This document shows, one piece after another, positions 32,630-44,595 of a stretch of 64,000 nt of DNA. The notes beneath the pieces were generated by a model that ran no database searches, was not told the origin of the DNA, and saw only the letters and a program-made list of their open reading frames with translations. The translations under genes and the position numbers were made by a program. Origin of the DNA: Bathynomus jamesi (lineage: Eukaryota; Arthropoda; Malacostraca; Isopoda; Cirolanidae); the NCBI GenBank assembly GCA_023014485.1, contig JAJOZX010000999.1, positions 581,001 through 645,000 of the forward strand, read 5' to 3'. Positions within the stretch are counted from its first letter, which is position 1, and each line of letters begins with the position of its first letter.

Positions 32630-34200
32630 TTATTTTTTCAAGTAGTTTCGCAAACTGCTCTTCTTGTAGATGTCTGGAAGAAGGCGTCTTTCATTTTCAA
32701 CAAGTTGAAGGAGGAAATGGCGTTGCTGTTCATTAATGGTGAGGCTCTTAGCATAATCTTTAATAAGTTTCACCCCCCCTTTCAGCCGTATCGTTTGGTA
32801 CCTTCATGTCTCGCACGTAAGAAGCTAAGCGAATACAGTCCTCGTGTTTCTCCCATTTTTCTATTGGTCTTCTCAACCAATCCCCATTTGATTTAAAGAG
32901 CCTCAGAAACTGCCATGATTTTGGACCAACAAGGTCGGAAAGCTTGGTTCCTTCCCTGAGTATAGGGAAGACTGGATGGCCAGTTTTCATGTCATAAATC
33001 TTTTTCTCTGACTTTTTTAAGGCATTGGCAATCTTAGCCTTCTCTGCATTGTTGACCTTGTGTGAAAATAAGGAGAGTGGTATCACTTCTTCCACAAAGT
33101 ACCACATTTGCCTATCAAGGGCTTTAAGACCTACACCTGCCACTTCACTGTTATCTTTTTCATAGGTTTTCAGATCGTGATATAAGCTTAAATCATTAAA
33201 AGAAGAATCTGCGGCGTTGTCTGAATGTAGCCATGGTTTAGCGTAGAACAATCAGTGGTGGGCACGCGCAACGATTTTTGTAGCGCCGCAGCCGCAACCG
33301 CAACTCGGCTGAAATAGTTGCGCCGCACGCGCAAGCGCAACCCTTTTCAAAAAGTTGCGCCGCAAGCGCAAGCGCAACCAAAAATGTTGCGCCGCAACTT
33401 TTTGCGGCGCAACTGCCCACCTTTGCATTTAACGTATATCTGCAGTGGTGGGCACGCGCAACGATTTTTGTAGCGCCGCAGCCGCAACCGCAACTCTGCT
33501 GAAATAGTTGCGCCGCACGCGCAAGCGCAACCCTTTTCAAAAAGTTGCGCCGCAAGCGCAAGCGCAACCAAAAATGTTGCGCCGCAAGTTGCGCCGCAAC
33601 TTTTTGCGGCGCAACTGCCCACCTTTGACTGAACAATGCATTAAAAAGACATATCTGCTCAAGCATTTTCATCATATTCTCATCGTAGCCAGCTTGGTAT
33701 CCAAAAGCATACATTTTATAGGTATATAGGATTGCAGACATCCATCGTGCACGATGAGCTGCTCCTGGACGGAGCAACTTCACCTAAAATTTGGATTGTC
33801 AACTCAGCGCATTCCCGATAATCACCACATTTGAATGCATTCTCACTCAGCAAATCGGTTAATGTATCTAAGACTTCTTGCGTTTAGACCTTAGCTTTCT
33901 GTCCTTGATTTTCAGTGTTCTGAAATCTTTTATGCTTGTGTCAATGCCTTGCCACTTTTCCTCCCGGAACTCTTTGAAAATTTCATAATCTGGTGAAGTG
34001 CTTCCTCCAAATATTTCTACAAACACACTGCGACACACTGCGACACACTGCGACTAGCCACTAGTATTTGGGATTTCAGGAACAGCCAACAGCTTGCCCT
34101 CTTTGGCATTTGGGGCACCCGATACCAACACGGCAAGTCTTTCCGATTTGCCTCCTGCTTTATCTGTTATCAACTTACTGTCCCGGTGGATGACCGAGAA
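32630..34200 (-). pseudogene. Relic of a DDE-type transposase related to the gene at 49680-52519
   Basis: The minus strand from 34200 shows HRDSKLITDK and LAVPEIPNTSG, matching the first catalytic-aspartate region (HWDGK) of the 49680-52519 protein. A jump near 34020-34060, at short CGACACACTG repeats, has removed the second-aspartate and CRHH region. Then come LLRPGAAHRARWMSA, a 378-base MITE insertion (33253-33630), HSDNAADSSFNDLSLYHDL, MWYFVEEVIPLSLFSHKV, and VPNDTAERG with a closing KSSL block. A G-run shift near 32780 and stops near 33830 break it. It stops at 32630-32632. No terminal repeats were found for this copy, and the plus-strand CxxC gene abuts it at 34200. Confidence 0.75.
33253..33630. 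mobile_element. Dimeric GC-rich hAT MITE
   Basis: Two near-identical units (33253-33425 and 33443-33625) lie head to tail, separated by 17 bases. Each starts CAGTGGTGGGCA and ends TGCCCACCTTTG. GAACAAT flanks the pair (33246-33252 and 33631-33637). Removing the insert and one GAACAAT rejoins the disrupted transposase frame. Both units are filled with GCGCAAC/GCGCCGC words, giving strong GC and CpG enrichment. Alanine/arginine-rich open frames across it are accidental. Confidence 0.85.
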
Positions 34201-34202
34201 AG

Positions 34203-35600
34203 GTGAGTTGCAGGTATATTTTAATCTCGTCTCTCTATGTCCTTTACAAATTTGAATTATGCGTCAAAGTAGTATTCGTGGTTGTATCAACAATCCAAAC
34301 TGTTTTTGTTATGTGTGTGGAAAATCCACAAAAAGCCATAGTGAAAGACCATGTCTCCACTCACAAAGACTGCCTATCATCTTATTTCAGTCGCAAAACT
34401 GGAGATCAGGACAAAAGTTGGGCTCTTCATATATGTTGCATTTCATGTGCAACGAATCTCAGGTTATTACTAAGGGGAAAACGCAATTCAATGCCTTTTG
34501 CTCTCTCAGTGGTGGTGTGGAGAAAGCCAAAGGATCACAGCAGCGAATGCTATTTTTGCCTTACGAAAATTGCTGCGTACTCTTTTAACAACAAGCATAA
34601 TATCCAGTACGCTAGTGTGCCTTCTGCTATTAGCCAGTTCCTTATGAGGAAGAATCTCCAATTCGAACTCCGGAAACCTGGGAAGAACAGCAGTATGATG
34701 AAGATATGCCACAACTGAAGAAGACACCCACTCAGCCTCAGATGACACTTACGAACCTCCGGAGGAAGAAGACAGAATTACACACTTAATAAATTAACAA
34801 GAGTTGAATGATCTAGTGCGTGATTGGTTACAGCAGTGGAATATATTCGCAGCAGGTACCAAAATTTCTGTATTCAGGAGCCACAACACAGTACCGTGAA
34901 CCTACTTTGAAATGCAAGATTCTATTCGTGTGCGCACAGATGTAAATAGCCTTATTCATGAATTAGGTTATGAGGTTATTTATAGGTTATGAGGTTGTTT
35001 ATAGATTCTTCGAAACTACAGTAAGTCTGAAGGCGGTTGTTTTGCATAATAGAAATAAGAAGCCAGCGATTCCATTAGCTCATTCTGCTAGTACGAGACA
35101 GACTCATGGAAATATGACCATACTTCTTAATGCCATCAAGTATAGGAGATTAAGGCTAAGTTCTCGAAAATCAGTGATGCCAAGCTGAAAGAAGGGATTT
35201 TTGTTGGACCAGAGATTCGTGGGATTGTAAATGATCCAACTTTTGAGAGAAAGTTGTCTGATGTTGAATTAGCTGCTTGGCAATCATTTAAGGCAGCTGT
35301 AAGAATACTCTTGGGTAACACAAAGGCAGAGGACTATGAGGCATTAGTGTCAAAGTTTCTGAATGATTACAAAAACAGACTGTCGAATGTCGCTAAATAT
35401 CCACTTCTTACACTCTTATTTAGATTTTTTCCTGAGAATCTGGGTAGTGCTAGCGATGAACATGGACAGCGCTTCCATCAGGATATTTCTGAAATGGAAC
35501 AATGGTATCAAGGCAGATGGAATCCGGAAATGATGGGAGACGAGTGCTGTTTTTTTTTTCAATGAGAACATGAGATCGAATACAAAAAATTGAGTAGCAC
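34203..35600 (+). pseudogene. Diverged second copy of the CxxC-rich transposase-like gene
   Basis: Frame pieces match the gene at 6508-8692: NNPNCFCYVCGKS (about 34290), GDQDKSWALHICC, CYFCLTKI (about 34560), IPLAHSAST (about 35070), ISDAKLKEGIFVGPEI (about 35170-35220), AAWQSFKAAV, FFPENLG and DEHGQRFHQDI (about 35450-35490). The last motif keeps the arginine that is a stop in the first copy. The first intron position of the other copy is read through here without an intron. Several frameshifts exist, and the region around the second intron is deleted. I found no TIRs around it. Residue identity looks low, so it is an old, separate lineage. Confidence 0.7.
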
Positions 35601-35841
35601 ACAATTTTTCCCAGCAAAATAACCTACTTTTCTTTCTTGCATTTTTGCAGAAATTGTTGCATTTGTTACATGAAAACGTCAACTGTAGTTTCATTCCAGT
35701 AAAACATTTCTGTAATACAATTCAATTGTTTTAATTGTATCTGTCTCTGAAAATCTTGACGTGATAGAAAACTTTTAAGCATTTTTGGAAATATGGGGTA
35801 GTATTAGTAAAAATTATATTTTCACATAAGAAACAAAAGAT
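35601..35841. other. Unassigned AT-rich spacer
   Basis: No motif or repeat recognised. It ends at the simple-repeat tail of the LINE that follows on the minus strand. Confidence 0.4.
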
Positions 35842-36041
35842 AAATGAATGAATGAATAGCAGTGCTTCACCGGCGCTTCAACTGCCGAGGTCATATCGTG
35901 CCGATACTAAAATAAAGAGCGAACGCAAGGAAATGGGAAGAAAGAAACACTAGAGAAGGAGCAGTGGAAGAAAGACTGTGATAAAAGAGAGAGAAGGCAG
36001 CAGAAACAGCAAAGAGAGGAATAAATTATACCCGAATTACA

Positions 36042-38755
36042 TTACGTAGAGAGTAGGAGACAGATCTGGCGGAGAAAGGAGAAAAGTGTGTCATTCGGTA
36101 TAGGCGTAGTCATCAAACAAACTAGGAAGAATAAGAATCGAACTGAAGGGCATAAGCAGGGCAAGGGCAAAATACCGCAAGGGTAAACGGGGGAAATATT
36201 CCCCGTCATAAGATGACCATGCGTAAGGCGGGTGTGACCGATACGCAGTCGTACCAAAGCGGTCTCAAAGCGTCGATCACACTGACAAGAGGAAGACCAC
36301 TGACGGATCGTGGGCTTCAAGGCCCTCGGGAAATTCCCGGACACATCCTCCCACTGGTGCTGCCACCGCCGAAGAAGTTCTCCCCGGAAAACCCTGGTGA
36401 AATCCACGCCGGGAGAGGCGTGTTAGGGTCGAAAGGTAAGGAGGACATCTTCCTCGCCGTAGCGTCCGCGCATTCGTTGCCAGGAACGCCGACGTGGGAA
36501 GGTACCCAACAAAAGGCGACCAATTTGTGACGTGATGAAAAAAGGATAAGCCAGTCCTGGATCTGTCGCACCAACGGGTGCGGGGAGACAAGAGAGGACA
36601 GGGCCTCAAGAGCGCTGCGAGAGTTGGAGTAGATGGCGAAAGACGTAAGTGAGAATTGAAAGAGGAATCGAAGGGTCAAGAGAATAACTGAGAGTTCCTC
36701 CGTGAAAATGGAAGCCGCTGGGTAAAGGAATAAAGATTGGACTACCAACGGAAAGGCTGCCGCGCAACCCACTCCAAGTGGCGAGCGAGAGCCGTCGGTG
36801 AACACGGGAATAGAATCAGAATGGGAAGAGGAATGGGATAGAAATAACTGATGGAGAGCAGAGAGGTGAAATCGTGATTTTGTGGCAGTAGAGAGGAAAG
36901 AGCACATTCGGAGGGAAGGAAGGGTCCACGAGGGAAAGGTAGAGGGAGGAGAGGGAAGAACTCGTCTTTCCACCCCCAAAGAAGACAGGACGGGACTGAA
37001 AAGGGATTGGTAGACCGGTTTGGAAGGAAACTGCCGAACGCGAAAGAGGTATTTTGAGCCATCAAAGGTACGGTGGACATCCAGCGGGAGATGGCCACTT
37101 TCCGCATAAAGGCTGACAATGGGAGAGGATCGGAATGTGCCGGTGCTAATGCGTACACCCAGGGAATGGATAGGGTCCAGCCATGCGCACGGCGGAGGCA
37201 GGGGCGGAGGGATAGGCTTGACAGCCATAATCCAACTTACTTTGGACGAGGGAGTGGTAGAGCCGCCATAGGGTATGGCAGTCAGCACCCCAATCAGAAT
37301 GTGAAAGAAATTTGAGAAGGGTGCAAGTCTAAAGGCATAAAGTCTTCAGAGACTTCAGGTGGGGAATCCAGGAGAGGCGGGAATCAAGGAGGAGACCCAA
37401 ATATCTAGTTTCGTGGACTACGGGGAGCGGCGATCCATAAAGAGAGAGGGAAGGGATGGCAGTGCAACGGCGGCGGCGGCGGCGACAGAAATGCATCACC
37501 ACCGTCTTCAAGGAGGGAAAACGAAACCCGTGATCTGTGGCCCATCTGGAGACCGAATCCATGGCCCGCTGGAGGAGACATTCAAGGAAGGTGGATCGGG
37601 AACAGGAGCAATATATGGCAAGATCGTCAACATAGGGGGTAGCTGTAATCCCCGAGGGCAGAGCAGTCACCACGTCATCAATCGCCAAAGCGAAACAGAT
37701 GACATTCAGGACCCTGCCCTTCCTCCTGCAAGTGTACAAAGGAGAAGGAAGTACCCACTTGGACACGAGAGGAGCGAGAAGCATATCAAAATGAATGCCG
37801 TCGGGGCCGGGAGCAAAGTTACCGCAAGAAGCCAACGGTGAGCACACTTCCGATATAGAAAAAAGGCGGTTATAAGGGAAATTATTGGGAGTCTGGAAAA
37901 GGTGAGGGGAGCGAACAAACAAAGCCTCACGTCTGAAGAAAGTGAGATCACGGTGGTCGTGTCGGGAGGTGGAAGCAATGGTTGAGGCCAAGGATTCGGC
38001 CACTGCAGTAGGGGACGACACTGGGCATCCGTCTATCGTAAGGACAGGAGGAGGATGAAGAGGGGATTTACCAGAAATTTTCTGAATCTTGTTCCAGAGA
38101 CCACTTTCGGAGAAGCCGAGTGGCCGAGACGTAAGGAGGAGCGGGAAATGGTCACCACCATAAAGGTCTGGAGTGACAGACCAAGAGAAATCAAGGAAGA
38201 CAGACGGAGAAGTAAACGAAAGATCTATGGAGGAAAAAGTGCGGGTCTGGAAGTAAAAAGCTGCGGGCTGGCCGGTGTTAAGGAAACAGACAGAAGGAGT
38301 TGAGAGAAGGGAGACCACAACGCCACCCCGCTGATCGGTGACGGTATCACCCCACAGAGGATGGCGCGCGTTGAAGTCTCCCAGGAGGAGGAAGGGTGCA
38401 GGAAGCTGTAAAAGGAGGGCAGAAAGATGGTTAACAGAAACTTCCTGTGACGGGGGAGGGGGAGAGGTATAAAGAGCGGATTGACTACAATTGGTCAAGA
38501 AAACCCCGGCCGCAATAGCCTGGAGAGGAGTACAGAGGGGAAGGGGAGTAGACGGCACGTCAGACTGGACGAAGACGGCCGTACCGTCACGGGGGGGGGC
38601 TGCATCGGGGGGGAGTGGGGGAGGTATGATGAAAATCTGCGGAGAGGTCTTTTGAAGGCAAACACACACACTGGGTCAAAATCTTGAATAAGGAGAAAGT
38701 CCTCCCAATTAGGAAGAAGGCCTCGACAATTCCATCGAAGGATAGCAGCCATCAA
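36042..38755 (-). pseudogene. LINE copy 1 ORF2: endonuclease, deleted RT, RNase H
   Basis: 38755: start MMAAILRWNCRGLLP, the endonuclease beginning. 38669-37329: 446 open codons with LLGDFNARHPLWGD, then RT pieces APGPDGIHFDML and TPYVDDLAIYCS. Compared with copy 2, a stretch between endonuclease and RT and most of the RT fingers/palm between GIHFDML and the YVDD box are missing, both in frame. 37288-36317: 323 codons ending in RNase H with FTDGSRSPLG, IFTEELS, IYSNSRSAL (aspartate to asparagine) and CWVPSHVGVPGNECADA. 36407-36042: C-terminal RLRIGHTRLTHGHLM. The RT cannot fold as a polymerase, and RNase H lacks one acidic residue. Confidence 0.8.
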
Positions 38756-38862
38756 GAGTGGAATACAGTGGGGGGCGAGAAAAGTAATCGAGCGAGCAGA
38801 CGAAGCTGGGGCGGGTTAAGGAAGGGGTGATCGAAGAATGGATGAAAGAAGATGGAGGGAGC

Positions 38863-40612
38863 TTAGTTTTCGGGGGAAGGGGGATCAGGAATGCGAAAAT
38901 AGGGGTATGAAGCGGGGCGGGGTGGATCCAGTTTCTGGGGTGGGAATGGAGGAGAGAATGCCGGGAGCATCGGGAGGTCAAGGAGGGAGAGGGACGATGG
39001 AGAAGCTGGGCGAGGGTGGATGTCGGCTTGAACTTGGATTGTGGAAGATGCATGACCACCATCAGGAATGGAGGAAGGAAGAAGACGGTCGCGAAGGGAG
39101 GTGGGGCAACTCAGAGAAGCTGGCAAAACAAGAGGGATCACTGGAGGCGGAAAGGGTATGGTGGCGGGAGGAAGAGAACTGGTGGAAGAGGGAGTGAGAG
39201 AACGAGGAGACGGGGTACCTGAGCGAAGAAGCTTGGCAGAGGGACCCAAACGCCGGGGGCTGGCGATAGATCGTTTAACAGAAGAGCGAGGAGGGGACCA
39301 GAAGAGGGAGCGGTTTTCAATATATATGCTGAAATGTCAGCAATGGTTTCGGGAGGGTGGGTAAACGGACTAGGTGCTACTGAGGTGGACCAGATGGGGA
39401 ATTGAAAGTTCTAGGGGGACGAACTGGTGGAGAGGAGAACACGGAGGATTAAGACGACGAAAAGGTCAATATGGAGGACGGGATAGGGGAACGGGTGGGT
39501 GAGGCCTGATCAGGCCTAGAGCGATAAGGTGAGGGAGAGGACGGTACGAGAGTGACCGAAGTTCGAGGCAAACGGGAAGTAGCAGGGTGGGAAGGACGCA
39601 GAGTATGAGTGAAGGTAAGGCTTGGACGAACAAATCGGGATGTAACGCGGGCCCTCGCTTCCTGGAAGCTGATCTTGTCAGATTCCCGGACTAACAGGAC
39701 CTCACGCTCAAATAAGTAGGTCGGACAGAAAGAAGAAGAAGCGGCGTGGTTATCTCCACAGTTGGCGCAGTGGGGAGGATTGGAGCAGGAGGAACCATCC
39801 GTTAGAGTCGCACAATTAACACAAATGCCAGGGGAACTTCGACACGTCTTACCTACGTGTCCGAACCTCCGGCAAGTAAAACACCGGCGTGATCTGGGGA
39901 TATAACGCGGACCGGAAATCGGAGATAACCGGCTCTAATTTTTTTCAGGTAACTGGGAACAAGCAAAAGTCAGGATCAATAAGGTGGATGGAATTCTTGC
40001 CACCTGGACCATACGGGGGAGTGGTAAACACGGGTCACCTTCTGAGAGGAGAGACGAGTGAGAAGATCCGATTCTGAGAGGAGAGACGAGTGAGAAGATC
40101 CGATTCTGAATATTCCAAAAGACGTGGGCCATGAACTACACCCGTACAGGTGTTAAAGAAAGAGTGGGGACAGCAGTCCGGAAGAGCAGAATCCATGGTC
40201 GAAAGGGATGAAACCTTCTGGTACTGGGCCCTGGAGGACACTTCCACCACAAAAATGCCATCGTTCTGGGGCCACATCTGTCGGGATCGCCACAGCGGAA
40301 AGTGAAGTCATCATAGACCTCAAAAACATCCCGCTGAGAGAGAGAGGAAGAACTGAGAACAAGAAACCGAGGGTAGTCAGGGTCAGAGCCGTCTGCCCCT
40401 ACGAAGAGGTCAAGAGACTTGCGGGAATAAGACGTACGAGCAGTCTTAGAACGAGGAGGACGCGAATTTTCCGCAGCCATAGGGGGAACAACCCCTTCAA
40501 GATGCGGTCCTGAAGTGGTAGAGGACTCGAGGGCCTGGTCGCCCACCACCCCAGTGCTAGAATAAGAGTTAATTTTATTCATAAAACTGAAGAGTAAAGA
40601 AAACGGGTCCAT
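38863..40612 (-). pseudogene. LINE copy 1 ORF1 with CCHC knuckles
   Basis: Nucleic-acid-binding protein of the element. The N-terminal part (40612-40136) includes SLDLFVGADGSDPDYPRFL, a globular region also present in copy 2. The knuckle cluster at about 39900-39690 shows CFTCRRFGHV, CVNCATL and CANCGDNHA spacing. Proline/serine-rich sequence follows to a stop at 38863. A tandem duplication of about 34 bases (near 40043-40110, GAGAGGAGAGACGAGTGAG) and several shifts interrupt it. Confidence 0.7.
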
Positions 40613-40837
40613 GGGACGCGAGAAACTGCCTACCGGTGAGAAAGGGAATGAATGAATGGATGAATGAATAGCAGTGCTTCACCGGCGCTTCAACTGCTAA
40701 AGTCATATCGCGCCGAAACTAAAGTAAAGAGAGAGCACAAGGAGATGGGGTAAGAAGGACTTTGAAAGAGTAACAGCTAAAGAGAAGTCGTGAGAGAGAA
40801 GAGTAAAGACACTATGAACAGCAAAAGGAGGAAGAAA

Positions 40838-43800
40838 TTACACTCGAGTCGTATTAAATATAGAGTAGAAGGCCAGTTTGACGGAGAAATGAGAAAAGCG
40901 TGTCCTTTGGTATAGGCGTGGAGTCACCCAACAATAGAGTGAGAGTAAGAGTGGAGCCTGAAGGGCAAAGAGGGAGGAACTGGGAGCGAGCGAAGGAAAA
41001 GGCAGGACAAACCAAGAGCAGATGTGAAACAGAGAGAGGTATGCCGCATGGGTAGGAGGGGGCAACATCTCCGTCATAAGATGCCCATGCGTGAGACGAG
41101 TATGACCGATGCGTAGACGCATCAGAGCGGTCTCTAACCGTCGGTCACGCTGACAGGATGAAGGCCACTGACGAATTGTGGGCTTCAGCGCCCTCAGGGA
41201 ATTCCAGGACACGTCCTCCCACTGGTGCTGCCACCGCCGAAGGAGTAATTCGGAGTCTAACCCCGGGAGAAGCATGTTAGGGTCGAAAGGTAGGGAGGAC
41301 ACCTCCCTCGCCGGAGCGTCTGCGCGTTTGTTGCCCGGAACACCGACGTGAGAAGGTACCTAACAAAAGACAACTAACTTACGGCGTGATGAAAGAAGGA
41401 CCATCCAGTCCTGAATCTGTCGCACCAGTGGGTGAGGAGAGTCAAGAGAGGACAGGGCCTCAAGAGCGCTACGGGAGTCAGAATAAATAATAAACGATGT
41501 AGAAAGGAGTTGAGAAAGAAACCGAAGGGCCAAAATAATCGCCGATAGTTCCGCTGTAAAGATGGAAGCCGCTGGGGGTAAAGATAATGATTTGATTTCC
41601 GATGGGAAGACGGCCGCAGCCCACTCCAAGTGGCGAGCGAGAGTCGTCAGTGAACACTAGGATAGAGTCAGCATGGGAAGAGGAATGGGATAGAAATAGT
41701 TGTCAAAGGGTGGACGGGTGGCACTGTGACTTCGGTTCAGTAGAAAGGAGGGAGCAGATACGGAGGGGAGAAAGGGTACACGGGGCTAGTTAGAGGGGGG
41801 AGAGGAGAGCAACCACCCTCCACCCCCAGAGAAGAGAGGACGGGGGCCATTCGAAGACCAAACGGTCGGATCAAGTGGGGATGACGGTCAAAGTATGCCA
41901 CAGTGTAAGGGCCGAAGAGGGATTGGAAGAACGGGGTGGGAGAAAAATGCCAAAGAGGTATTTTAGACCCTCCATGGTACGGTGGACATCCAACGGGAGG
42001 TGGCCACTTTCTGCATACAGGCTAACGATTGGAGAAGATCGGAATGCGCTAGTGCTGATGCGCACACCCAAGGAGCGAATCGGGTCCACCATGCGCAGAG
42101 CGGAGGCAGGAGTGGAGGAATAGGCCCGACAGCCATAATCCAACTTACTTTGGACCAGGGAGTAGTAGAGCCGCCAAAGGGTATGGCGGTCTGTATGAGA
42201 GAAATATGAAAATAAAACCCACTCTAATAGACAGTTTATTTCCACAACAGTTTCGATGCCAACTGGCATCCTCTTCGGGTGGATACAGAAAGAGAGAAAG
42301 AAAGTTGAGAAGGGCACAAGTATGAAGACACAAAGCCTTCAGAGACTTCAGGTGGAGAATCCAGGAGAGGCGGGAATCAAGGAGGAGACCCAGAAATCTA
42401 ATTTCGGGAATAACGGTGGTGGTGATCCGTAAAGAGAGAAAAAAGAACGGCAGTGCAGCGGCGGCGTCGGCAAAAGTGCATTGCCATCGTTTTCGAAGTG
42501 GAAAGTCGAAATCCGTGATCTGTGGCCCATCTGGAGACCGAATCCAGGGCCCGCTGGAGGAGACGTTCAAGAAAGACAGGTCGGGAACCGGAACAATATA
42601 TGGAAAGGTCGTCAACATAGAGGGTGGCCGTAATCTCCGAGGTCAGAGCCGTCACCATGTCGTCGATCGCCAAAGCGAAGCAGACGCTGCACTGGGGGAC
42701 TCCTCCTCCCAATGCACAGAAGAGAGGGAGGTACCCACCTGAACACGAAAGGAACGGGAAAACAAAAAGTTGGAGATAAAAGGAGGGAGAAAACCTCGGA
42801 AACCCAAGAGATAAAGTTTTCGGCAGACCCACCACCGCTAGGTGGTGTCATACACTTTCTCCAAATCAAAAAAGACTGCATAAAGGTGACGCCGCTCTGC
42901 AAATGACACACAGACCGCAGTCTCCAACTGAATTAAGATGTCAGTGGTGCTACGGCTCCTGCGAAAACCGGTCTGTATAGGAGAAAGTTAATTGTGGCGT
43001 TCTAGGTGCCACATCAGACGCCGAGAAACCACCATCTCTAAAAGTTTCGAGAAGCAGCTAGTGAGGGTTATTGGATGGTAATTGAGGGGAAATGTCGGGT
43101 CCTCACCGTGTTTAGGGAAGGGGAGTACCACTGCTTCCCTCCAACAGGAGGGGAAGGTGCCCTCTACCCAAATCCAGTTGTAGAAGGTGAGGAGAAAGGA
43201 ATAAATGGGAGGGTGTAGGTGGCGAAGCATTTCGAAATGAATGCCGTCGGGGCCGGGAGCAGAGTTGCTGCAGGAAGCCAACGCCGATCTCAGCTCCGAC
43301 ATGGAAAAAAGGCGGTTATAGGGGAAATTATTGGGAGTCTGAAAAAGTTGAGAGGGAGCGAACAAGCAAATCCTTATGTCGGAGGAAGGCAGGATCACGG
43401 TGGTCGTGTCGAGAGATGGAAGCTATGGTCAAGGCCAAGGTCGAGGCCACTGCAGTACGAGAGGACTCGGGGCGTCCATCTATCGTAAGGACAGGAGGAG
43501 GATGAGAAGAGGATCTACCGGAAACTTTCCGAATCTTGTTCCAGATTCGGGAGGAAGGGGATAGGGAAGTGAGAGAGGAGGCGTAGGCTCCCCAGAAAAA
43601 CTAGCGGGTTTCACGGACCGTGCAACGGGCCTGAGCTCACGCATGCTTGAAGGCAATTGAATTTGCAAGGGATGGATTACGCCGAAAGGCCGACTTCTTA
43701 GCTCGAACGGCCAGAGCGCATGTCGTTTTCCACCATGAAGCTGAAGGGGCAGAGGTGCATGGAAATGTTGATTTGGAAATGGAGGATAGAGCGGCACAAG

Positions 43801-44595
43801 TGATGTGATCGGTGAGGTACGTGGAGGCAGCATCGACAGTCGGGAAGTTGCTCAAAGCTGCAGAGGTTTGAATTTCAGAGTGGAAAAGAGGCCAGTCAGC
43901 TTTAGTGAGAGACCATCGGGTAGGAAGAGCTGAGGAGCCGAGAGTCCGGGACATATGGAGGAGGAGGAGATGATCACTACTGTAAAGGTCTGGAGTAACA
44001 GACCAAGAGAAATCAAGGAAGGCGGAAGGAGAAGTAAGCGAAGGATCTATGGCGGAAAACGTACGGGTCTGGGGGTGAAAAGCTGTGGGCTGGCCGGTGT
44101 TGAGAAGACAGACAGAAGTAGTTGAGAGAAGGGAGACCATAACGCCCCCCACTGATTGGTGACAGTATCACTCCACAGAGGATGGCGCGCGTTAAAGTCT
44201 CCCAGGAGGAGAAAGGGGGGAGGAAGCTGCAGGAGGAGAGCAGAAAGATCGTCAACAGAAAGTTCCTGTGACGGGAGGAGATATAAAGAACAAACTGAAT
44301 ATAAACGGTCAAGGAAAACCTGGGCCGCTACTGCCTAGAGAGGGGTGCAGAGGGGAAGGGGAGTAGACGGCACGTCAGATCGGATGAAAACGGCTGTACC
44401 CCGACTGGGCGCTGTATCGGACGGAGGTGGGTAGAGATATGAAAAAAACCTTCGGAGAGGGCGCAAGGAGCGAGCCCCAAGTTGGGTTTCCTGAAGGCAG
44501 AGGTACACTAGATCAAAATCCTGGCTAAGGAGGAGGAGGTCCCCCCAATTAGGGAGAAGGCCTCGGCAATTCCACTGAAGGATAGCTGCCATCAA
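40838..44595 (-). pseudogene. LINE copy 2 ORF2: endonuclease, RT, RNase H
   Basis: Start MMAAILQWNCRGLLPNWGD at 44595; VYLCLQETQLG gives the endonuclease glutamate. 44152-43637: SIDPSLTSPS then a spacer absent from copy 1. 43398-42988: RT fingers with APGPDGIHFEMLRHL and FPKHGEDP. 42835-42398: palm with LYVDDLSIYC and a thumb-like stretch. 42317-41871: LVQSKLDYGCRAY and GVRISTSAFRSSP. 41629-41360 and 41302-40838: RNase H with IFTAELSAI, IYSDSRSALEAL (aspartate intact) and the terminal RLRIGHTRLTHGHLM. At least seven frame changes are spread over the ORF. The core catalytic residues I can see are intact, unlike copy 1. Confidence 0.8.
42208..42290. mobile_element. Short foreign insert, possibly a Penelope-like element end
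   Basis: Present in copy 2 but absent from the matching place in copy 1 (near 37300). It reads TTTATTTCCACAACAGTTTCG followed by a GATGCCA/TGGCATC inverted repeat and CCTCTTCGGGTGG. The pattern of an ACAG/ACG-TTTCG motif plus a short inverted repeat and TCTTC is one I associate with Penelope-like ends; this is recall, not proof. Confidence 0.35.

Larger units (their letters stand above)
35842..40645 (-). mobile_element. RNase H-bearing LINE, copy 1 (I/Nimb-like), 4.8 kb
   Basis: Minus-strand element with ORF1 (about 40612-38863) and ORF2 (38755-36042), ending in a 3' tail of CATT repeats (35842-35856). CCHC knuckles in ORF1, an apurinic endonuclease, RT and a terminal RNase H are the I/Nimb-type layout. 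The 5' end meets the CATT tail of copy 2. ORF2 carries two large internal deletions. Confidence 0.8.

Noticed and set aside
33238..33783. Long alanine/arginine-rich open frames (AQLRRKSCGA-like)
   Set aside because: They are translations of the GC-rich dimeric MITE at 33253-33630 fused by chance to the transposase relic.
36213..37841. Plus-strand open frames opposite LINE copy 1 ORF2
   Set aside because: The minus strand carries the endonuclease/RT/RNase H motifs; the plus frames have none and are antisense shadows of GC-rich coding DNA.
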